DNA from: Silicimonas sp.
GTDB lineage: Bacteria; Pseudomonadota; Alphaproteobacteria; Rhodobacterales; Rhodobacteraceae
NCBI GenBank assembly: GCA_022819605.1
Contig: JAJEGW010000208.1
Location: 1 to 64,000 of the forward strand
DNA length: 64,000 nucleotides
Reading direction: 5' to 3'
Shown here: in pieces, positions 20,657 through 30,133 of the stretch
Layout of the letters: each line of letters opens with the position of its first letter
Numbering within the stretch: the first letter of the stretch is position 1
Notes under the pieces: generated by a model
The model's database searches: none
Seen by the model: the letters and a program-made list of their open reading frames with translations, nothing else
What the model was told of the DNA's origin: nothing
Program-made: the position numbers and the translations under genes

Positions 20657-21655
20657 ATGAAACCAAGCAAGATACTCGTAAGATCAGCCATCGCCGCAGT
20701 GCTGGCGATGCTGCCGCTAACGTCAGCCGCCGCTGAAACGCTGCGTCTGGTGACCAACTGGAGTACCAGTTCTTACTCCGTGGCGCGCACTTTGCAATTC
20801 GTCGAGGACTTCAATGCCAGTGAGGCAGCCAAGGCCGCCGACATCGAGATCGTTCATTTGGGCGGTCCTGAGGTTACGCCTGCCACCGAACAGCTTACGG
20901 CATTGTCCAACGGCGTGTTCGACATGCTCTTCGGCGCAGCTGGATACTATGTCGGCACGGTTCCGGAATCCCGGGCGCTCTACGGCACAGCGATTACGCC
21001 CATGCAGGCGCGTGAGACCGGCGCGACCGAACTTCTAAACACGATTTACGAAGACAAGGCAAATGCACACGTGCTGGGCTGGGTGGCGGCCGGAGTCGGC
21101 TACCACATCTGGCTGCGCGATGAGCCGAATCTCGACGAAAACGGCCTGCCGGTACTAGACAACGTGAAAATCCGCTCTTCCGGATTCTATAACGCCTGGC
21201 TTGGGAAGTACGGTGCCACTACGGTGACCGTGCCTGCTCCCGATATCTACAACGCCTTGGAGCGCGGAGTGGTCGATGGTGCGGCGTGGCCTGGTCTCGG
21301 GATCACGGACTACGGTTGGGAAAAGTTCGTCGGATACCGCATCGACCCGCCGGTCTGGCAGTTCGACAACCTGATTTGGGTCAACAAGGACAAGTGGATG
21401 AGCCTTACCGATGCTCAACGTGCCGCACTTTCCGACGCGGTATTCGCTTATGAGCCCGTTGCACATGAATTTTATGCGAATCTGCGCAAGGAAGAGGATG
21501 TCGAGGTGGCTGCTGCGGGCGTAAAGTCCTTCAGGATGAGCCCGGATGCCGAAGCCGCCTTTGTGGCGCATGCCCGGTCAGTGCAGTGGGACAAGCTGCA
21601 GGAGGCGGACTCGCCCTATTGGGATCAGCTACGCGCCGCGCTGCCTGCTGAATAG
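20657..21655 (+). CDS. TRAP transporter substrate-binding protein, DctP family
   Basis: The periplasmic solute receptor of a tripartite ATP-independent periplasmic (TRAP) transporter. I chose ATG 20657: AGGAAAG lies just upstream, and the protein begins with a clear Sec signal (MKPSKILVRSAIAAVLAMLP..., cleavage near TSAAAE at residue 24-26). The mature part starts LRLVTNWST and includes the WAAGVGYHIW and IRSSGFYNAWL segments in which DctP proteins bind a carboxylate ligand. The length of 332 residues is normal. It is the first gene of an operon with the two permease subunits and a GST. The ligand is probably an organic acid but cannot be specified. Confidence 0.92.
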   Translation: MKPSKILVRSAIAAVLAMLPLTSAAAETLRLVTNWSTSSYSVARTLQFVEDFNASEAAKAADIEIVHLGGPEVTPATEQLTALSNGVFDMLFGAAGYYVGTVPESRALYGTAITPMQARETGATELLNTIYEDKANAHVLGWVAAGVGYHIWLRDEPNLDENGLPVLDNVKIRSSGFYNAWLGKYGATTVTVPAPDIYNALERGVVDGAAWPGLGITDYGWEKFVGYRIDPPVWQFDNLIWVNKDKWMSLTDAQRAALSDAVFAYEPVAHEFYANLRKEEDVEVAAAGVKSFRMSPDAEAAFVAHARSVQWDKLQEADSPYWDQLRAALPAE

Positions 21656-21668
21656 GACCACGCGAGGC

Positions 21669-22193
21669 ATGACCGAGGTCATCCGCCTCTATGACCGCAT
21701 GATCGTGATGCTCGCGCTCGTCGCGAGCATCATCGTCGGCGCGGTCTTTGTCTTGATCGTCGTCGACGTCAGCATGCGTACGGCTGGCATGCGCCCTCCG
21801 GTTTTCTCCAGCGCCGTTTCGGAATATTCGCTATTGTATGTTACGATGATGGCCGCACCTTGGTTGGTAAGGGAGCGCGGCCATGTGCGGATCGACAGTT
21901 TCCTGACCTTCCTTCCCGGCTACGCCAGGCTGTTTCTCGAACGTGCACTCATCGTGGTCTGCGTTGCGCTCTGCCTGACGGCGACCTGGCTCAGCGCTGA
22001 CTTCGCCATTGAGTTTTGGCGAAGAGGAGAGATCGATGTTCGCTCCATCGAAATCCCGCGCGCGCTGCTCTTCGTGCCGCTGGTATTCGGGTTTTTTCTT
22101 TGCGCTGTCGAATTCGCGCGTCTGCTGCTGATCGGAGAGTCGCTCTCGGCGCCCGGCGGAGACGGTCAGTCTCCTTTCGAGGGCGAAATTTGA
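21669..22193 (+). CDS. TRAP transporter small permease subunit (DctQ type)
   Basis: A 174-residue membrane protein with four predicted membrane segments. It carries the family pattern WLVRERGHVRIDSFLTFLP after the second segment, which is typical of DctQ subunits. The start ATG 21669 follows the receptor stop by 13 bases with GAGG upstream; a longer frame upstream overlaps the receptor gene and is not supported. DctQ pairs with DctM in the inner membrane. Confidence 0.9.
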   Translation: MTEVIRLYDRMIVMLALVASIIVGAVFVLIVVDVSMRTAGMRPPVFSSAVSEYSLLYVTMMAAPWLVRERGHVRIDSFLTFLPGYARLFLERALIVVCVALCLTATWLSADFAIEFWRRGEIDVRSIEIPRALLFVPLVFGFFLCAVEFARLLLIGESLSAPGGDGQSPFEGEI

Positions 22194-22220
22194 TGACCAC
22201 ATTGCCCAAGAGCCGTGGCC

Positions 22221-23537
22221 ATGCCTGAATGGTATGTCTCGGGTGGCATGGCATTGGGAGCGATCCTGTTCCTGATGTTCCTGTCCATGCCGGTGGCTTT
22301 TGCCTTTCTGCTGGTCAGTTTCGGAGGAATGTACTGGCTGGCGGGCATGCCGGGCGTAAGCCAGGTGATTGCCAATGCCAGCGTCTCAATCACCCATTTC
22401 GTCTTCCTGCCGATCCCGCTGTTCTTGCTCATGGGCGAGTTGTTCTTCAACGCCGGGGTTGCCCAAAAGGTGTTCGATGCCGTCGACACCCTCATTGGAC
22501 GAATGCGCGGGCGGCTGTCTTATGTCACAATTTTCGGCGGCACGACATTCGCCGCGCTCACGGGCACCTCGATGGGCAACACCGCGATGCTCGGCTCCCT
22601 GCTCGTTCCTGAGATGAGCCGCCGCGGTTACAAGAAGCACATGGCAATGGGTCCCATTCTCGGCGTGGGCGGGCTGGCGATCCTGATTCCTCCTTCGGGT
22701 CTCGGCGTACTTCTTGGCAGTCTTGCCAAGATCGACATTGGCCGGCTGCTGATCGCCGGCGTCCTGCCCGGGCTGCTGCTGGCGCTGCTGTACCTGATCC
22801 TGATCTGGGTAATGATCCGGCTCGACCCGACATCGGTGCCTGAAGACACGCCCGTACGCCACTCTCTCTCTACCAAGGTCCGGGTCATCGTTACCCATAT
22901 CCTGCCGTTGTCGGTAATCATATTCATGGTGATCGGCTTGATTCTCCTGGGTGTCGCAACACCTACTGAGAGCGCCGCCTTTGGCGTTCTGGGCGTGCTG
23001 ATCATCGCCTGGGCGTTCGGTGGACTCACCTGGCCCGCCATTCTCAAATCCCTCAAGGGGACCGTGAAGGTCACGACCATGATCCTGTTGATCGTCGCCG
23101 CCTCTTCGACCTTTTCCCAGGTTCTGGCCTTTTCAGGCGCAACGTCCGGCATGATCCGGGCGGTCAGCGCGGTGGAGTTCTCTCCCGTTATGGTCGTCGT
23201 TGTGATGTTCGCTATCCTTCTGTTCATGGGAATGTTCATGGACCAAGCCTCGATCATGATGCTGACCATTCCGATCTTCTTTCCCATCGCTCAGGCGCAA
23301 GGCTTCGATCTGATCTGGTTCGGTATCGTCATGTTGCTGGCACTGGAAATGAGCGGCGTCACGCCTCCCTTCGGTCTGAATCTTTTTGTCATGCTCGGCG
23401 TTGCGCCCAAAGGGACAACGATGGCGGAAGTGGCGAAGTCCGGCCTGCCGTATCTGGGATGCGGACTGTTGCTCTTTGTGCTGATGGTGTTCGAGCCCGA
23501 CGTGGCGCTCTATTTGCCGTCGCTAATGACCCGATGA
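22221..23537 (+). CDS. TRAP transporter large permease subunit (DctM type)
   Basis: The translocating subunit of the TRAP system, about 438 residues with roughly twelve membrane segments. The central ALTGTSMGNTAMLGSLLVPEM and LIPPSGLGVLLG segments are typical of the DctM/ion transporter superfamily. A GTG two codons upstream (22215) is also possible; I prefer ATG 22221 because AAGAG sits eight bases before it. The stop codon overlaps the start of the following GST gene (ATGA). Confidence 0.93.
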   Translation: MPEWYVSGGMALGAILFLMFLSMPVAFAFLLVSFGGMYWLAGMPGVSQVIANASVSITHFVFLPIPLFLLMGELFFNAGVAQKVFDAVDTLIGRMRGRLSYVTIFGGTTFAALTGTSMGNTAMLGSLLVPEMSRRGYKKHMAMGPILGVGGLAILIPPSGLGVLLGSLAKIDIGRLLIAGVLPGLLLALLYLILIWVMIRLDPTSVPEDTPVRHSLSTKVRVIVTHILPLSVIIFMVIGLILLGVATPTESAAFGVLGVLIIAWAFGGLTWPAILKSLKGTVKVTTMILLIVAASSTFSQVLAFSGATSGMIRAVSAVEFSPVMVVVVMFAILLFMGMFMDQASIMMLTIPIFFPIAQAQGFDLIWFGIVMLLALEMSGVTPPFGLNLFVMLGVAPKGTTMAEVAKSGLPYLGCGLLLFVLMVFEPDVALYLPSLMTR

Positions 23538-24349
23538 ACCAAGATGGCCTGATTCTCTATCACCACAACTCTTCGGTATGCGCAGCCAAGATTCGTGTCG
23601 CGCTGGCTGAAAAGGCCCTGGATTTCGAAAGCCGCCTCCTCCGTCTCGATGGCGATCAATTCCACCCCGAATACCTCGCGCTGAACCCGAATGCCGTCGT
23701 TCCGACGCTGGTTCATCAAGGCCGGGCCGTCATCGAATCGAACATCATTCTGGAATACCTGGAGGACGCTTTTCCCGCACCACCGCTCCGCCCGGCCGAC
23801 CCTCATTCCCGAGCTGGCGCTCGGCGATGGATGGCGAAACTCGACGGCGACGGCGGCATTCATCACGCTGCCTCGGTCGCCACCTACGCCATCGCTTACC
23901 GGCACCACTTGATCGCCAAGGCTGGTGGCACGGACCGGGAAGCACTCCTGGCTGCCGTCAACGCCAGCATGAATCCAAAGAGCCGCTCCTGGTTGCAGAA
24001 CGTGGTATTCCAAGGCATCGAATCCGCCGACTTTCGCAAGGCGCTCTTCCGGTTCGACAGGTTGTTCGCTGATCTTGAGACGCAACTTGGGTCGGCTACG
24101 TGGTTGGCGGGTGAAGCCTATTCCGTCGCGGATGTGGCGTTCACTCCCTATCTGATTCGCCTTGACCTTCTCGGACTCGATCACTTCTGGCAAGCACGCC
24201 CCGCCACCCGAAATTGGTATGCGCGGCTCAGAGGGCGAGAAAGTGCCGCCATGGTACTCGACTGGTACGACCCCAAAAACATCGAATTGCTGACGACTCG
24301 AGGTCGAGCGGCGGCCCTGGAGGTGAAGGCTATGCTGGAGGAGATTTGA
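23534..24349 (+). CDS. Glutathione S-transferase family protein, last gene of the TRAP operon
   Basis: A 271-residue protein with an N-terminal thioredoxin-like GST domain (LILYHHNSSVCAAKIRVAL, with the VVPTL cis-proline and VIESNIILEYLE glutathione-binding segments) and a longer than usual helical C-terminal domain. The start ATG 23534 overlaps the dctM stop (ATGA), so it is probably translationally coupled to the transporter. That suggests its substrate enters by this TRAP system, for example an aromatic or halogenated acid needing glutathione. This is inference from context. It may resemble GST enzymes of dichloromethane/ether-cleavage type, but the substrate cannot be assigned. Confidence 0.87.
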   Translation: MNQDGLILYHHNSSVCAAKIRVALAEKALDFESRLLRLDGDQFHPEYLALNPNAVVPTLVHQGRAVIESNIILEYLEDAFPAPPLRPADPHSRAGARRWMAKLDGDGGIHHAASVATYAIAYRHHLIAKAGGTDREALLAAVNASMNPKSRSWLQNVVFQGIESADFRKALFRFDRLFADLETQLGSATWLAGEAYSVADVAFTPYLIRLDLLGLDHFWQARPATRNWYARLRGRESAAMVLDWYDPKNIELLTTRGRAAALEVKAMLEEI

Positions 24350-24483
24350 GGAGGGCGTGGAGGTCGCCTTCGGCGGCATGGTCCAGATGCCTGAGAGCGG
24401 CCCGTCGCTTGCTCTCGTGGCCGCACATGTCGCAGTCGACCGGAACGCGGACGTTGAGCCGGTACAGCGTCCGATTCTTTGGG

Positions 24484-24511
24484 TTGAAGCCCGCCCGCAC
24501 CCGTGTATAAG
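24484..24511 (+). promoter_or_regulatory. Candidate sigma-70 promoter of rpsF-rpsR-rplI
   Basis: TTGAAG (24484-24489), a 16-base spacer and TATAAG (24506-24511) lie about 100 bases before the rpsF start. This leaves a leader long enough for the S6:S18-binding RNA element often found before rpsF, although that fold was not resolved by eye. Confidence 0.45.
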
Positions 24512-24612
24512 CCCGCCACTCGCCGCAAGTCATGCCATTGGCGCAACCTCTCGTGGAAGGGCGCGGCGACATTGCCCCTCCTTTGAAGTGCGCCCGAAAG
24601 AACGGAGAAGAC

Positions 24613-24966
24613 ATGCCGCTTTATGAGCATGTGATCATTGCGCGCCAGGATCTGTCCGGCGCGCAGGCTGAAGGTCTTGTCGAACACTTCGGAACGGTTC
24701 TCGCGGACAACGGCGGAAAGGTCGTCGGCAACGAGTACTGGGGCGTCAAGACCATGGCCTACAGGATCAACAAGAATCGAAAGGGCCATTACGCTTTCAT
24801 CAAGACTGACGCGCCAGCACCGGCCGTGCACGAGATGGAACGCCTGATGCGCCTTCATGATGACGTCGTGCGGGTCCTGACCATCAAGGTCGACGAGCAC
24901 GAAGAAGGCCCTTCGGTCCAGATGCGCAGGGCCGAAGAGCGTGAATCTCGCCGCGAGCGGCGGTAG
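24613..24966 (+). CDS. rpsF: 30S ribosomal protein S6
   Basis: A 117-residue small-subunit protein that binds S18 and 16S rRNA on the platform. It opens [15 protein letters not shown] and contains [21 protein letters not shown] near residues 40-60, the S6 core. A charged C-terminal tail ([13 protein letters not shown]) is common in alphaproteobacteria. The start ATG 24613 has GGAGAAG immediately upstream; an earlier in-frame codon at 24532 lacks one. First gene of the ribosomal operon. Confidence 0.97.
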   Translation: MPLYEHVIIARQDLSGAQAEGLVEHFGTVLADNGGKVVGNEYWGVKTMAYRINKNRKGHYAFIKTDAPAPAVHEMERLMRLHDDVVRVLTIKVDEHEEGPSVQMRRAEERESRRERR

Positions 24967-24980
24967 TAGGAGAAAGTCTC

Positions 24981-25208
24981 ATGGCAACGAAACCTTTTTT
25001 CCGCCGCCGCAAGGTCTGTCCCTTCTCCGGCGAGAACTCGCCAAGGATCGACTACAAGGACACCAAGCTCCTGCAGCGCTACATGTCGGAGCGAGGCAAG
25101 ATCGTGCCATCGCGGATCACCGCCGTGTCATCTCGCAAGCAGCGCGAATTGGCCCGTGCAATCAAGCGCGCGCGATTCCTTGCGCTTCTTCCCTATGCAG
25201 TGAAGTGA
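24981..25208 (+). CDS. rpsR: 30S ribosomal protein S18
   Basis: A 75-residue protein with the S18 signature: [21 protein letters not shown] followed by [20 protein letters not shown]. It forms a heterodimer with S6 on the 30S platform. It begins 15 bases after rpsF with AGGAGAAAG upstream. Confidence 0.97.
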   Translation: MATKPFFRRRKVCPFSGENSPRIDYKDTKLLQRYMSERGKIVPSRITAVSSRKQRELARAIKRARFLALLPYAVK

Positions 25209-25220
25209 GGACGGAAACCA

Positions 25221-25949
25221 ATGCAAGTCATCCTTCTTGAACGCATCGCGAAGCTTGGCCAGATGGGCGACATAGTCTCCGTCAAGGACGGCTATGCACG
25301 CAACTTCCTGCTGCCGCAGAAAAAGGCGCTCTGGGCTTCCGAAGCCAACATCAAGCAGTTCGAGGAACAGAAGGTCCAGCTTGAAGCGCGGAACATCGAG
25401 ACCCGCAAGGAAGCTGACGCGCTTGCCGGCAGGCTCGACGGCAAGCAATTCATCCTGATTCGACAAGCCTCCGACGGCGGCTCCCTCTACGGTTCGGTTT
25501 CGCCCCGTGATGCGGTTGAAGTCGTGGCGGAGGCCGGCTTTTCGCTCGACAAGCGCCAAGTGGCAATTGATGCGCCGATCAAGGAACTAGGCGTGCACAG
25601 CGTGGCCATCTCGCTTCATCCGGAAGTGGAGGTTCAGATCCAGTTGAACGTGGCCCGATCCGAGGGCGAAGCCGAACTCCAGGCCAAGGGCATCGACATC
25701 GCCGAGCGGGCGGCCCAGGACGAGGCTGAGGCCGAGCTCGAAATTTCTGAACTCTTTGACGAAATCGGCACCGCCGAACTCGACGAATTGCAGAATATGG
25801 GCGATCCCGAAGCCGAGGCAGAGCCGGAAGCGGCTGCTTCCGAGGCAACCGGGCCGGAGCCGGGTGCAACCGGCGACACCCCTGCGGACGATTCAGCGGG
25901 CAGCGAACAGGAAGCCGGCGCCGACGAGGGCAAGGCAGCCGGAAGCTGA
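25221..25949 (+). CDS. rplI: 50S ribosomal protein L9 with long acidic C-terminal tail
   Basis: The N-terminal domain ([37 protein letters not shown]) binds 23S rRNA at the base of the L1 stalk. A connecting helix and the C-terminal globular domain extend to about residue 150. The protein then continues for about 90 residues of Glu/Ala-rich and finally Pro/Gly/Asp-rich low-complexity sequence, giving 242 residues against about 150 in E. coli. Alphaproteobacterial L9 is often extended, but this tail is on the long side. A GGACGG site precedes the start, 12 bases after rpsR. Confidence 0.96.
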   Translation: MQVILLERIAKLGQMGDIVSVKDGYARNFLLPQKKALWASEANIKQFEEQKVQLEARNIETRKEADALAGRLDGKQFILIRQASDGGSLYGSVSPRDAVEVVAEAGFSLDKRQVAIDAPIKELGVHSVAISLHPEVEVQIQLNVARSEGEAELQAKGIDIAERAAQDEAEAELEISELFDEIGTAELDELQNMGDPEAEAEPEAAASEATGPEPGATGDTPADDSAGSEQEAGADEGKAAGS

Positions 25950-26084
25950 GGATCCGTGCTGGGACGCTCGGGAACCGGCGACTGATCCGGAAGGCTTGAT
26001 TCCGCCTTTCTGGTGCCGGGCGCCTGGATTTGCGTTCCGCGAGGGCCGATTGCATGGCGCGAGGCTTCAGCATAGCCTTCCGGC

Positions 26085-26759
26085 ATGTGCGGACGGTTCG
26101 CCCTGACCCTGCCCCATGAGGCCATGGCCGACCTTTTCCGTGCTGCTCAGGCGAACGATCTTCCGGAAACCCCGAACTACAACGTCTGCCCGTCCGACAG
26201 CATACATGCAGTCACGTTGGAAGACGGAATCCGGCGCCTCAGGCCGCTGCGATGGGGCTTCCTTCCTCGTTGGTACAAGACGCCAACCGACGGGCCGCTG
26301 CTCATCAACGCCCGCGCGGAATCCATTGCGCAAAAACCGGCCTTCAGGGAAGCGTGCCGCAGTCGTCGATGCCTCGTTCCGGCAACCGGATTTTACGAAT
26401 GGACACGTGATTCGAACAACAACCGCCTGCCATGGTACATCTACCCGAAGTCAAAGGGCGCGATGACATTCGCCGGCGTTTGGCAGGTTTGGGAACGAGG
26501 CGAATCGCCGATCGCCTCTTGTGCGATTGTCACGACATCCGCCAACAGGACGCTGTCCGGGATCCATCATCGCATGCCTGTCATTCTGGATGCGCAGGAC
26601 TGGTCGCTCTGGCTTGGGGAGGCCGGGAAGGGCGCCGCGGAAGCAATGAAGCCTGCGCCAGATGACGCCCTCCAGTTCCACAGGGTGGACACCAAGGTGA
26701 ACTCCAGCCGCGCCAGCGGGGCAGAACTCATCCAGCCTGCTCCGGCGACCCCTCCCTGA
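26085..26759 (+). CDS. SOS response-associated peptidase family protein (SRAP, YedK/HMCES-like)
   Basis: A 224-residue SRAP-domain protein. The family covalently caps abasic sites in single-stranded DNA through Cys2 and shields them from cleavage. The mature N-terminus Cys-Gly-Arg-Phe follows the initiator Met. Other markers are NYNVCP near residue 32, LINARAESI with the conserved Asn near residue 75, RRCLVPATGFYEW with the catalytic glutamate near residue 105, and HHRMPVIL with the conserved histidine near 165. No LexA-like box was seen upstream. It converges on irr, with a hairpin between them. Confidence 0.93.
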   Translation: MCGRFALTLPHEAMADLFRAAQANDLPETPNYNVCPSDSIHAVTLEDGIRRLRPLRWGFLPRWYKTPTDGPLLINARAESIAQKPAFREACRSRRCLVPATGFYEWTRDSNNNRLPWYIYPKSKGAMTFAGVWQVWERGESPIASCAIVTTSANRTLSGIHHRMPVILDAQDWSLWLGEAGKGAAEAMKPAPDDALQFHRVDTKVNSSRASGAELIQPAPATPP

Positions 26760-26781
26760 AGGAATGTCCTGCCGGGCAGGC

Positions 26782-26807
26782 CGGTGAACTTGCCAGCCCG
26801 TTCACCG
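26782..26807. terminator. Hairpin between convergent SRAP and irr genes
   Basis: CGGTGAAC (26782-26789), a ten-base loop, GTTCACCG (26800-26807): a perfect eight-base stem in the 71-base gap between two convergent stop codons. It could terminate transcription from both sides, although there is no U-tract. Confidence 0.45.
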
Positions 26808-26830
26808 TCCGCTGCCCGAACCCGGTGCGG

Positions 26831-27241
26831 TCAGGTCTTGCGAAGCCGGATGACGACATCCACCTTCGATATCTCGGCGCCATGCGGCGCTCCGGGCAGA
26901 CGGCGGATTTCCAGTTCATCCGCCGGCGCGTCCGAGAGGCGTCCTTCATCTTCCCAGTAGAAATGCGGGTGGTCGTCGGTACGCGTGTCAAAGTAGCTCT
27001 TTGTGCCGTCGACCGTGATTTCCTGAAGCAGCCCGGCATCACAGAACGCCCGAAGCGTGTTGTAGACAGTTGCCAAAGACACTGCCTCACCGGCACTCCG
27101 CGCCGCTGAATGCAGGCTCTCGGCAGTGACGTGCCGATTCTGGCCGTCGCCAACAAGAAGTTCGGCCAGCACGGCCCGTTGCCGCGTCGGCCTGAGCCCC
27201 GCCTTGCCAAGCCACTCCGAACTGAGTTCGTGGAGCTTCAT
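26831..27241 (-). CDS. irr: Fur-family iron response regulator Irr
   Basis: Irr is the global iron/heme regulator of many alphaproteobacteria, active when iron is low. The Fur fold is clear: LRPTRQRAVLAELL with the winged helix up to SLATVYNTLRAFCDAGLLQEI, then a dimerisation domain with DDHPHFYWEDEGRL, corresponding to the Irr His-cluster. Start ATG 27241 gives MKLHELSSEWLGKAGLRPTRQR, 136 residues; an upstream in-frame start at 27301 adds 20 unlike residues. The N-terminal heme regulatory Cys-Pro motif of the Bradyrhizobium protein is absent, as is usual in Rhodobacterales. It is divergent from fabA. Confidence 0.9.
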   Translation of the reverse strand: MKLHELSSEWLGKAGLRPTRQRAVLAELLVGDGQNRHVTAESLHSAARSAGEAVSLATVYNTLRAFCDAGLLQEITVDGTKSYFDTRTDDHPHFYWEDEGRLSDAPADELEIRRLPGAPHGAEISKVDVVIRLRKT

Positions 27242-27567
27242 GCCCGTCGTTCCAGTTCTCGCTTCCCCCTGAACATAGTAGAAGATCCCGTCCCTGTTCA
27301 ATCGGATTCAGGCATCGTGACGACTTTGCCCGCCGCCGCCCCCTCGCATGATCGGAGAATCAGAAACGAACAAGGAGGTGGCTGCGGATAAGTTGAGCGC
27401 GGATTCCTGTGGAAAGGGAAGTGGAAATCCCGGATCGGGATCACCGAAGAACCGCCGAATAGACTGAATCCCCGCTTGACTTGAAACATGGATGCTTGCG
27501 CCACAATCGTTGCCCCTGTTATTGGGCGGAACAAGTGATCGGCATCAATGTCAGGGGCAGTGCAAAC
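27242..27567. other. irr-fabA divergent intergenic region
   Basis: About 326 bases that should hold both promoters. TTGACT at 27476-27481 is a possible -35 element toward fabA, but no -10 box at normal spacing was found. No clear iron-control element (palindromic TTTAGAA type) could be recognised. Confidence 0.4.
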
Positions 27568-28077
27568 GTGACGGACTATCCGACATCTTTCGATAAAGAG
27601 GGCCTTTTGGCCTGCGCACGGGGCGAGCTATTTGGCCCCGGAAACGCGCAGTTGCCTGCGCCTCCGATGCTCATGATGGACCGGATCAGCGAAATCAGCG
27701 GCGACGGCGGACCGCACGGCATGGGCCATGTCGTTGCCGAGTTCGACATCGGCCCCGATCTCTGGTTCTTCGACTGTCATTTCCCGGGCAACCCGATCAT
27801 GCCGGGCTGCCTCGGCCTCGACGGTCTTTGGCAGTTGACGGGCTTCAACCTCGGATGGCGCGGATGGAAAGGCCGCGGATATGCGCTCGGCGTCGGCTCG
27901 GTCAAGCTCACCGGGATGGTGCGACCGGATCGCAAGCTGCTGAGGTACTTCGTTGACTTTACCAGGGCCGTGCAGACGCGTCGACTGACCATGGGAGTTG
28001 CCGATGGCCGGGTGGAAGCGGACGGCGAGACGATATATGAAACGAAGGACATGAAGGTTGCTCTTTCCGAGAGTTGA
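27568..28077 (+). CDS. fabA: 3-hydroxyacyl-ACP dehydratase/isomerase FabA
   Basis: FabA dehydrates beta-hydroxydecanoyl-ACP and isomerises trans-2- to cis-3-decenoyl-ACP, the branch point to unsaturated fatty acids. GTG 27568 is taken as start (AGGGG about ten bases upstream), giving 169 residues beginning [14 protein letters not shown]. The active-site residues fall at the E. coli positions: His71 in [10 protein letters not shown] and Asp85 in [13 protein letters not shown]. It overlaps the TTG region before fabB and is first in the fabA-fabB-fabI operon. Confidence 0.95.
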   Translation: MTDYPTSFDKEGLLACARGELFGPGNAQLPAPPMLMMDRISEISGDGGPHGMGHVVAEFDIGPDLWFFDCHFPGNPIMPGCLGLDGLWQLTGFNLGWRGWKGRGYALGVGSVKLTGMVRPDRKLLRYFVDFTRAVQTRRLTMGVADGRVEADGETIYETKDMKVALSES

Positions 28078-28094
28078 CCAAGGGAGAAGCGCGC

Positions 28095-29315
28095 ATGCGT
28101 CGAGTCGTGATTACTGGCCTCGGCATTGTCTGCCCGATCGGCAACGACTGCACCGAGGTTGCCGCCAGCCTGCGGGCTGGCCGGTCCGGGATCGCCTTTC
28201 AGCCGGACTATGCCGAGCATGGGTTCCGGAGCCAGGTCGCCGGCATACCGGACATCGTGCTTGCGGACGTGATCGACAAGCGCCAGTTGCGATTCATGGG
28301 GCCGACTGCCGCCTACGCCTATCTTGCCATGGAACAGGCAATCGCCGACAGCGGGCTTGAAGACGGCGACGTCTCCAACGAGCGCACGGGGCTAGTTGCC
28401 GGTTCGGGAGGCCCTTCGACATCCAACTTCTTCACCGCGCACCAGACCGTTGTCGAAAAGGGCGCGCCAAAGCGGATGGGCCCGTTCATGGTGACCCGCT
28501 GCATGTCTTCGACCGTATCCGCCTGCCTCGCAACGCCGTTCAAGATCAAGGGGCTGAACTACTCGATCACGTCCGCGTGCTCCACCACGCTCCACTGCAT
28601 CGGCAACGGCACTGAGCAGATCCAGCTGGGCAAGCAGGACATCGTCTTCGCCGGTGGCGGCGAGGAGGTCGACTGGACGCTCTCGTGCCTGTTCGACGCC
28701 ATGGGCGCTATGAGCTCGAAGTATAACGACGTGCCAACTGAAGCCGCCCGCGCCTTCGACGAATCCCGGGACGGTTTCGTCATTGGCGGCGGCGGCGGCA
28801 TGATCGTTCTCGAGGAACTGGAGCACGCCAAGGCTCGCGGCGCCAGAATTTATGCCGAAGTGACAGGGTACGGTGCAACGTCCGACGGCTTTGACATGGT
28901 CGCGCCGAGTGGCGAAGGCGGTGAACGGTCAATGCGGATTGCAACCTCGACATTGGGCGATCGCAAGGTGGACTACATCAATGCCCACGGCACATCGACG
29001 CCCGTCGGGGACGTGATCGAGGTCGAAGCGATTCGGCGTGTGTTCGGAGAGGATCACGCCCCGATCTCGTCGACCAAGTCGATGACAGGGCACTCGCTCG
29101 GCGCCGCTGGCGTGCACGAAGCCATCTATTCCCTTCTGATGATGGAAGGTGGCTTCATTGCGCCGTCAATCAACGTCAAGACGCTTGATCCGGCGCTCCG
29201 GCCCGAAGAGATCGTCACCGAAACGACGGAAACCGAAATTGACACGATTCTCTCGAACAGCTTTGGCTTTGGCGGCACGAACGCCTCCGTGGCGCTGAGC
29301 AAGTTTCACGGGTGA
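28095..29315 (+). CDS. fabB: Beta-ketoacyl-ACP synthase I FabB
   Basis: Elongating condensing enzyme that works with FabA to extend the cis-3-decenoyl intermediate. ATG 28095 is chosen over an in-frame TTG at 28074 because AAGGGAGAAG lies directly upstream. The 406-residue protein has the Cys-His-His triad: Cys162 in [11 protein letters not shown], His298 in [11 protein letters not shown], and His333 in [10 protein letters not shown]. It ends in a four-base overlap with fabI (GTGA). Confidence 0.96.
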   Translation: MRRVVITGLGIVCPIGNDCTEVAASLRAGRSGIAFQPDYAEHGFRSQVAGIPDIVLADVIDKRQLRFMGPTAAYAYLAMEQAIADSGLEDGDVSNERTGLVAGSGGPSTSNFFTAHQTVVEKGAPKRMGPFMVTRCMSSTVSACLATPFKIKGLNYSITSACSTTLHCIGNGTEQIQLGKQDIVFAGGGEEVDWTLSCLFDAMGAMSSKYNDVPTEAARAFDESRDGFVIGGGGGMIVLEELEHAKARGARIYAEVTGYGATSDGFDMVAPSGEGGERSMRIATSTLGDRKVDYINAHGTSTPVGDVIEVEAIRRVFGEDHAPISSTKSMTGHSLGAAGVHEAIYSLLMMEGGFIAPSINVKTLDPALRPEEIVTETTETEIDTILSNSFGFGGTNASVALSKFHG

Positions 29316-30118
29316 GCGCCGTGCCCGGACTGATGCAGGGAAAGCGCGGCCTGGTCATGGGCGTTGCAAACGACCGGTCGATCGCCTGGGGCATCGCACG
29401 GGCGCTGGCAAACGAGGGCGCGGAGCTTGCGTTCTCCTACCAGGGAGAGGCCTTCGGCAGGCGGGTCGAGCCCCTCGCAGAAAGCGTCGGATCGGACATC
29501 TTGATCGATGTCGAGGTCACGGACGTGGCCTCGGTCGAGGCGTGCTTTCGGACGCTGCGGGAACGCTGGGAGCGGCTTGATTTCCTGATCCATGCCATTG
29601 CCTATTCCGACAAGGCCGAGCTTTCCGGGCGATTCGTCGACACGAGCCGAGAAAACTTCCTGAATTCGTTGAACATTTCCTGCTACTCCTTTATCGAGGT
29701 CGCCCGGCAGGCTGAAGTCCTGATGACGGGCGGAGGCACGCTTGTCACTCTGACATACATGGGCTCGAACCGTGTCCAGCCGAACTACAACGTGATGGGA
29801 GTCGCAAAAGCAGCCCTTGAGTCTGCAGTTCGCTACCTCGCGAACGATCTCGGACCCAAGGGCATACGAGTCAACGCGATCAGTCCCGGTCCGATGAAGA
29901 CGCTGGCTGGCGCGGCGATCGGCGGCGCGCGAAAGACCTTCAAGACGATAGAGGCTAATGCGCCCCTACGTGCAAACGCAACGCTTGAAGCTGTTGGCGG
30001 CACGGCGGTCTACCTTTGCTCTGACCACGGCGCGTCCACGACCGGCGAGATCATCCGCGTCGACGGCGGCTATCACGTGCTTGGAATGTACCAGGCCGAC
30101 AGTGCACAGGACATGTAG
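29312..30118 (+). CDS. fabI: Enoyl-ACP reductase FabI
   Basis: NADH-dependent reductase for the last step of each fatty-acid elongation cycle and the target of triclosan. The protein has 268 residues; the cofactor-binding segment [17 protein letters not shown] is near the start. The active-site set Tyr149, Tyr159 and Lys166 lies in [26 protein letters not shown] 29312 overlapping the fabB stop is the likely start, by coupling; an internal ATG at 29333 would shorten it by seven residues. Confidence 0.95.
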   Translation: MSAVPGLMQGKRGLVMGVANDRSIAWGIARALANEGAELAFSYQGEAFGRRVEPLAESVGSDILIDVEVTDVASVEACFRTLRERWERLDFLIHAIAYSDKAELSGRFVDTSRENFLNSLNISCYSFIEVARQAEVLMTGGGTLVTLTYMGSNRVQPNYNVMGVAKAALESAVRYLANDLGPKGIRVNAISPGPMKTLAGAAIGGARKTFKTIEANAPLRANATLEAVGGTAVYLCSDHGASTTGEIIRVDGGYHVLGMYQADSAQDM

Positions 30119-30133
30119 CGCGGAAGACCCTGA

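Noticed and set aside
24512-24612. Possible S6:S18-binding leader RNA before rpsF
   Set aside because: The position is right, but the conserved hairpin with its CCG element could not be confirmed by eye; a covariance-model search would be needed.
24330-24614. Minus-strand frame of 94 codons between the TRAP-linked GST and rpsF, with coding-like codon use and a CDMCGH motif
   Set aside because: It overlaps the likely rpsF promoter and leader, lacks a well-placed ribosome binding site, and has no recognisable family. Coding potential in GC-rich antisense frames is common.
27242-27567. Possible Irr iron-control element in the irr-fabA gap
   Set aside because: No palindrome of the TTTAGAA-N-TTCTAAA type was found; only AT-poor sequence with a lone TTGACT.
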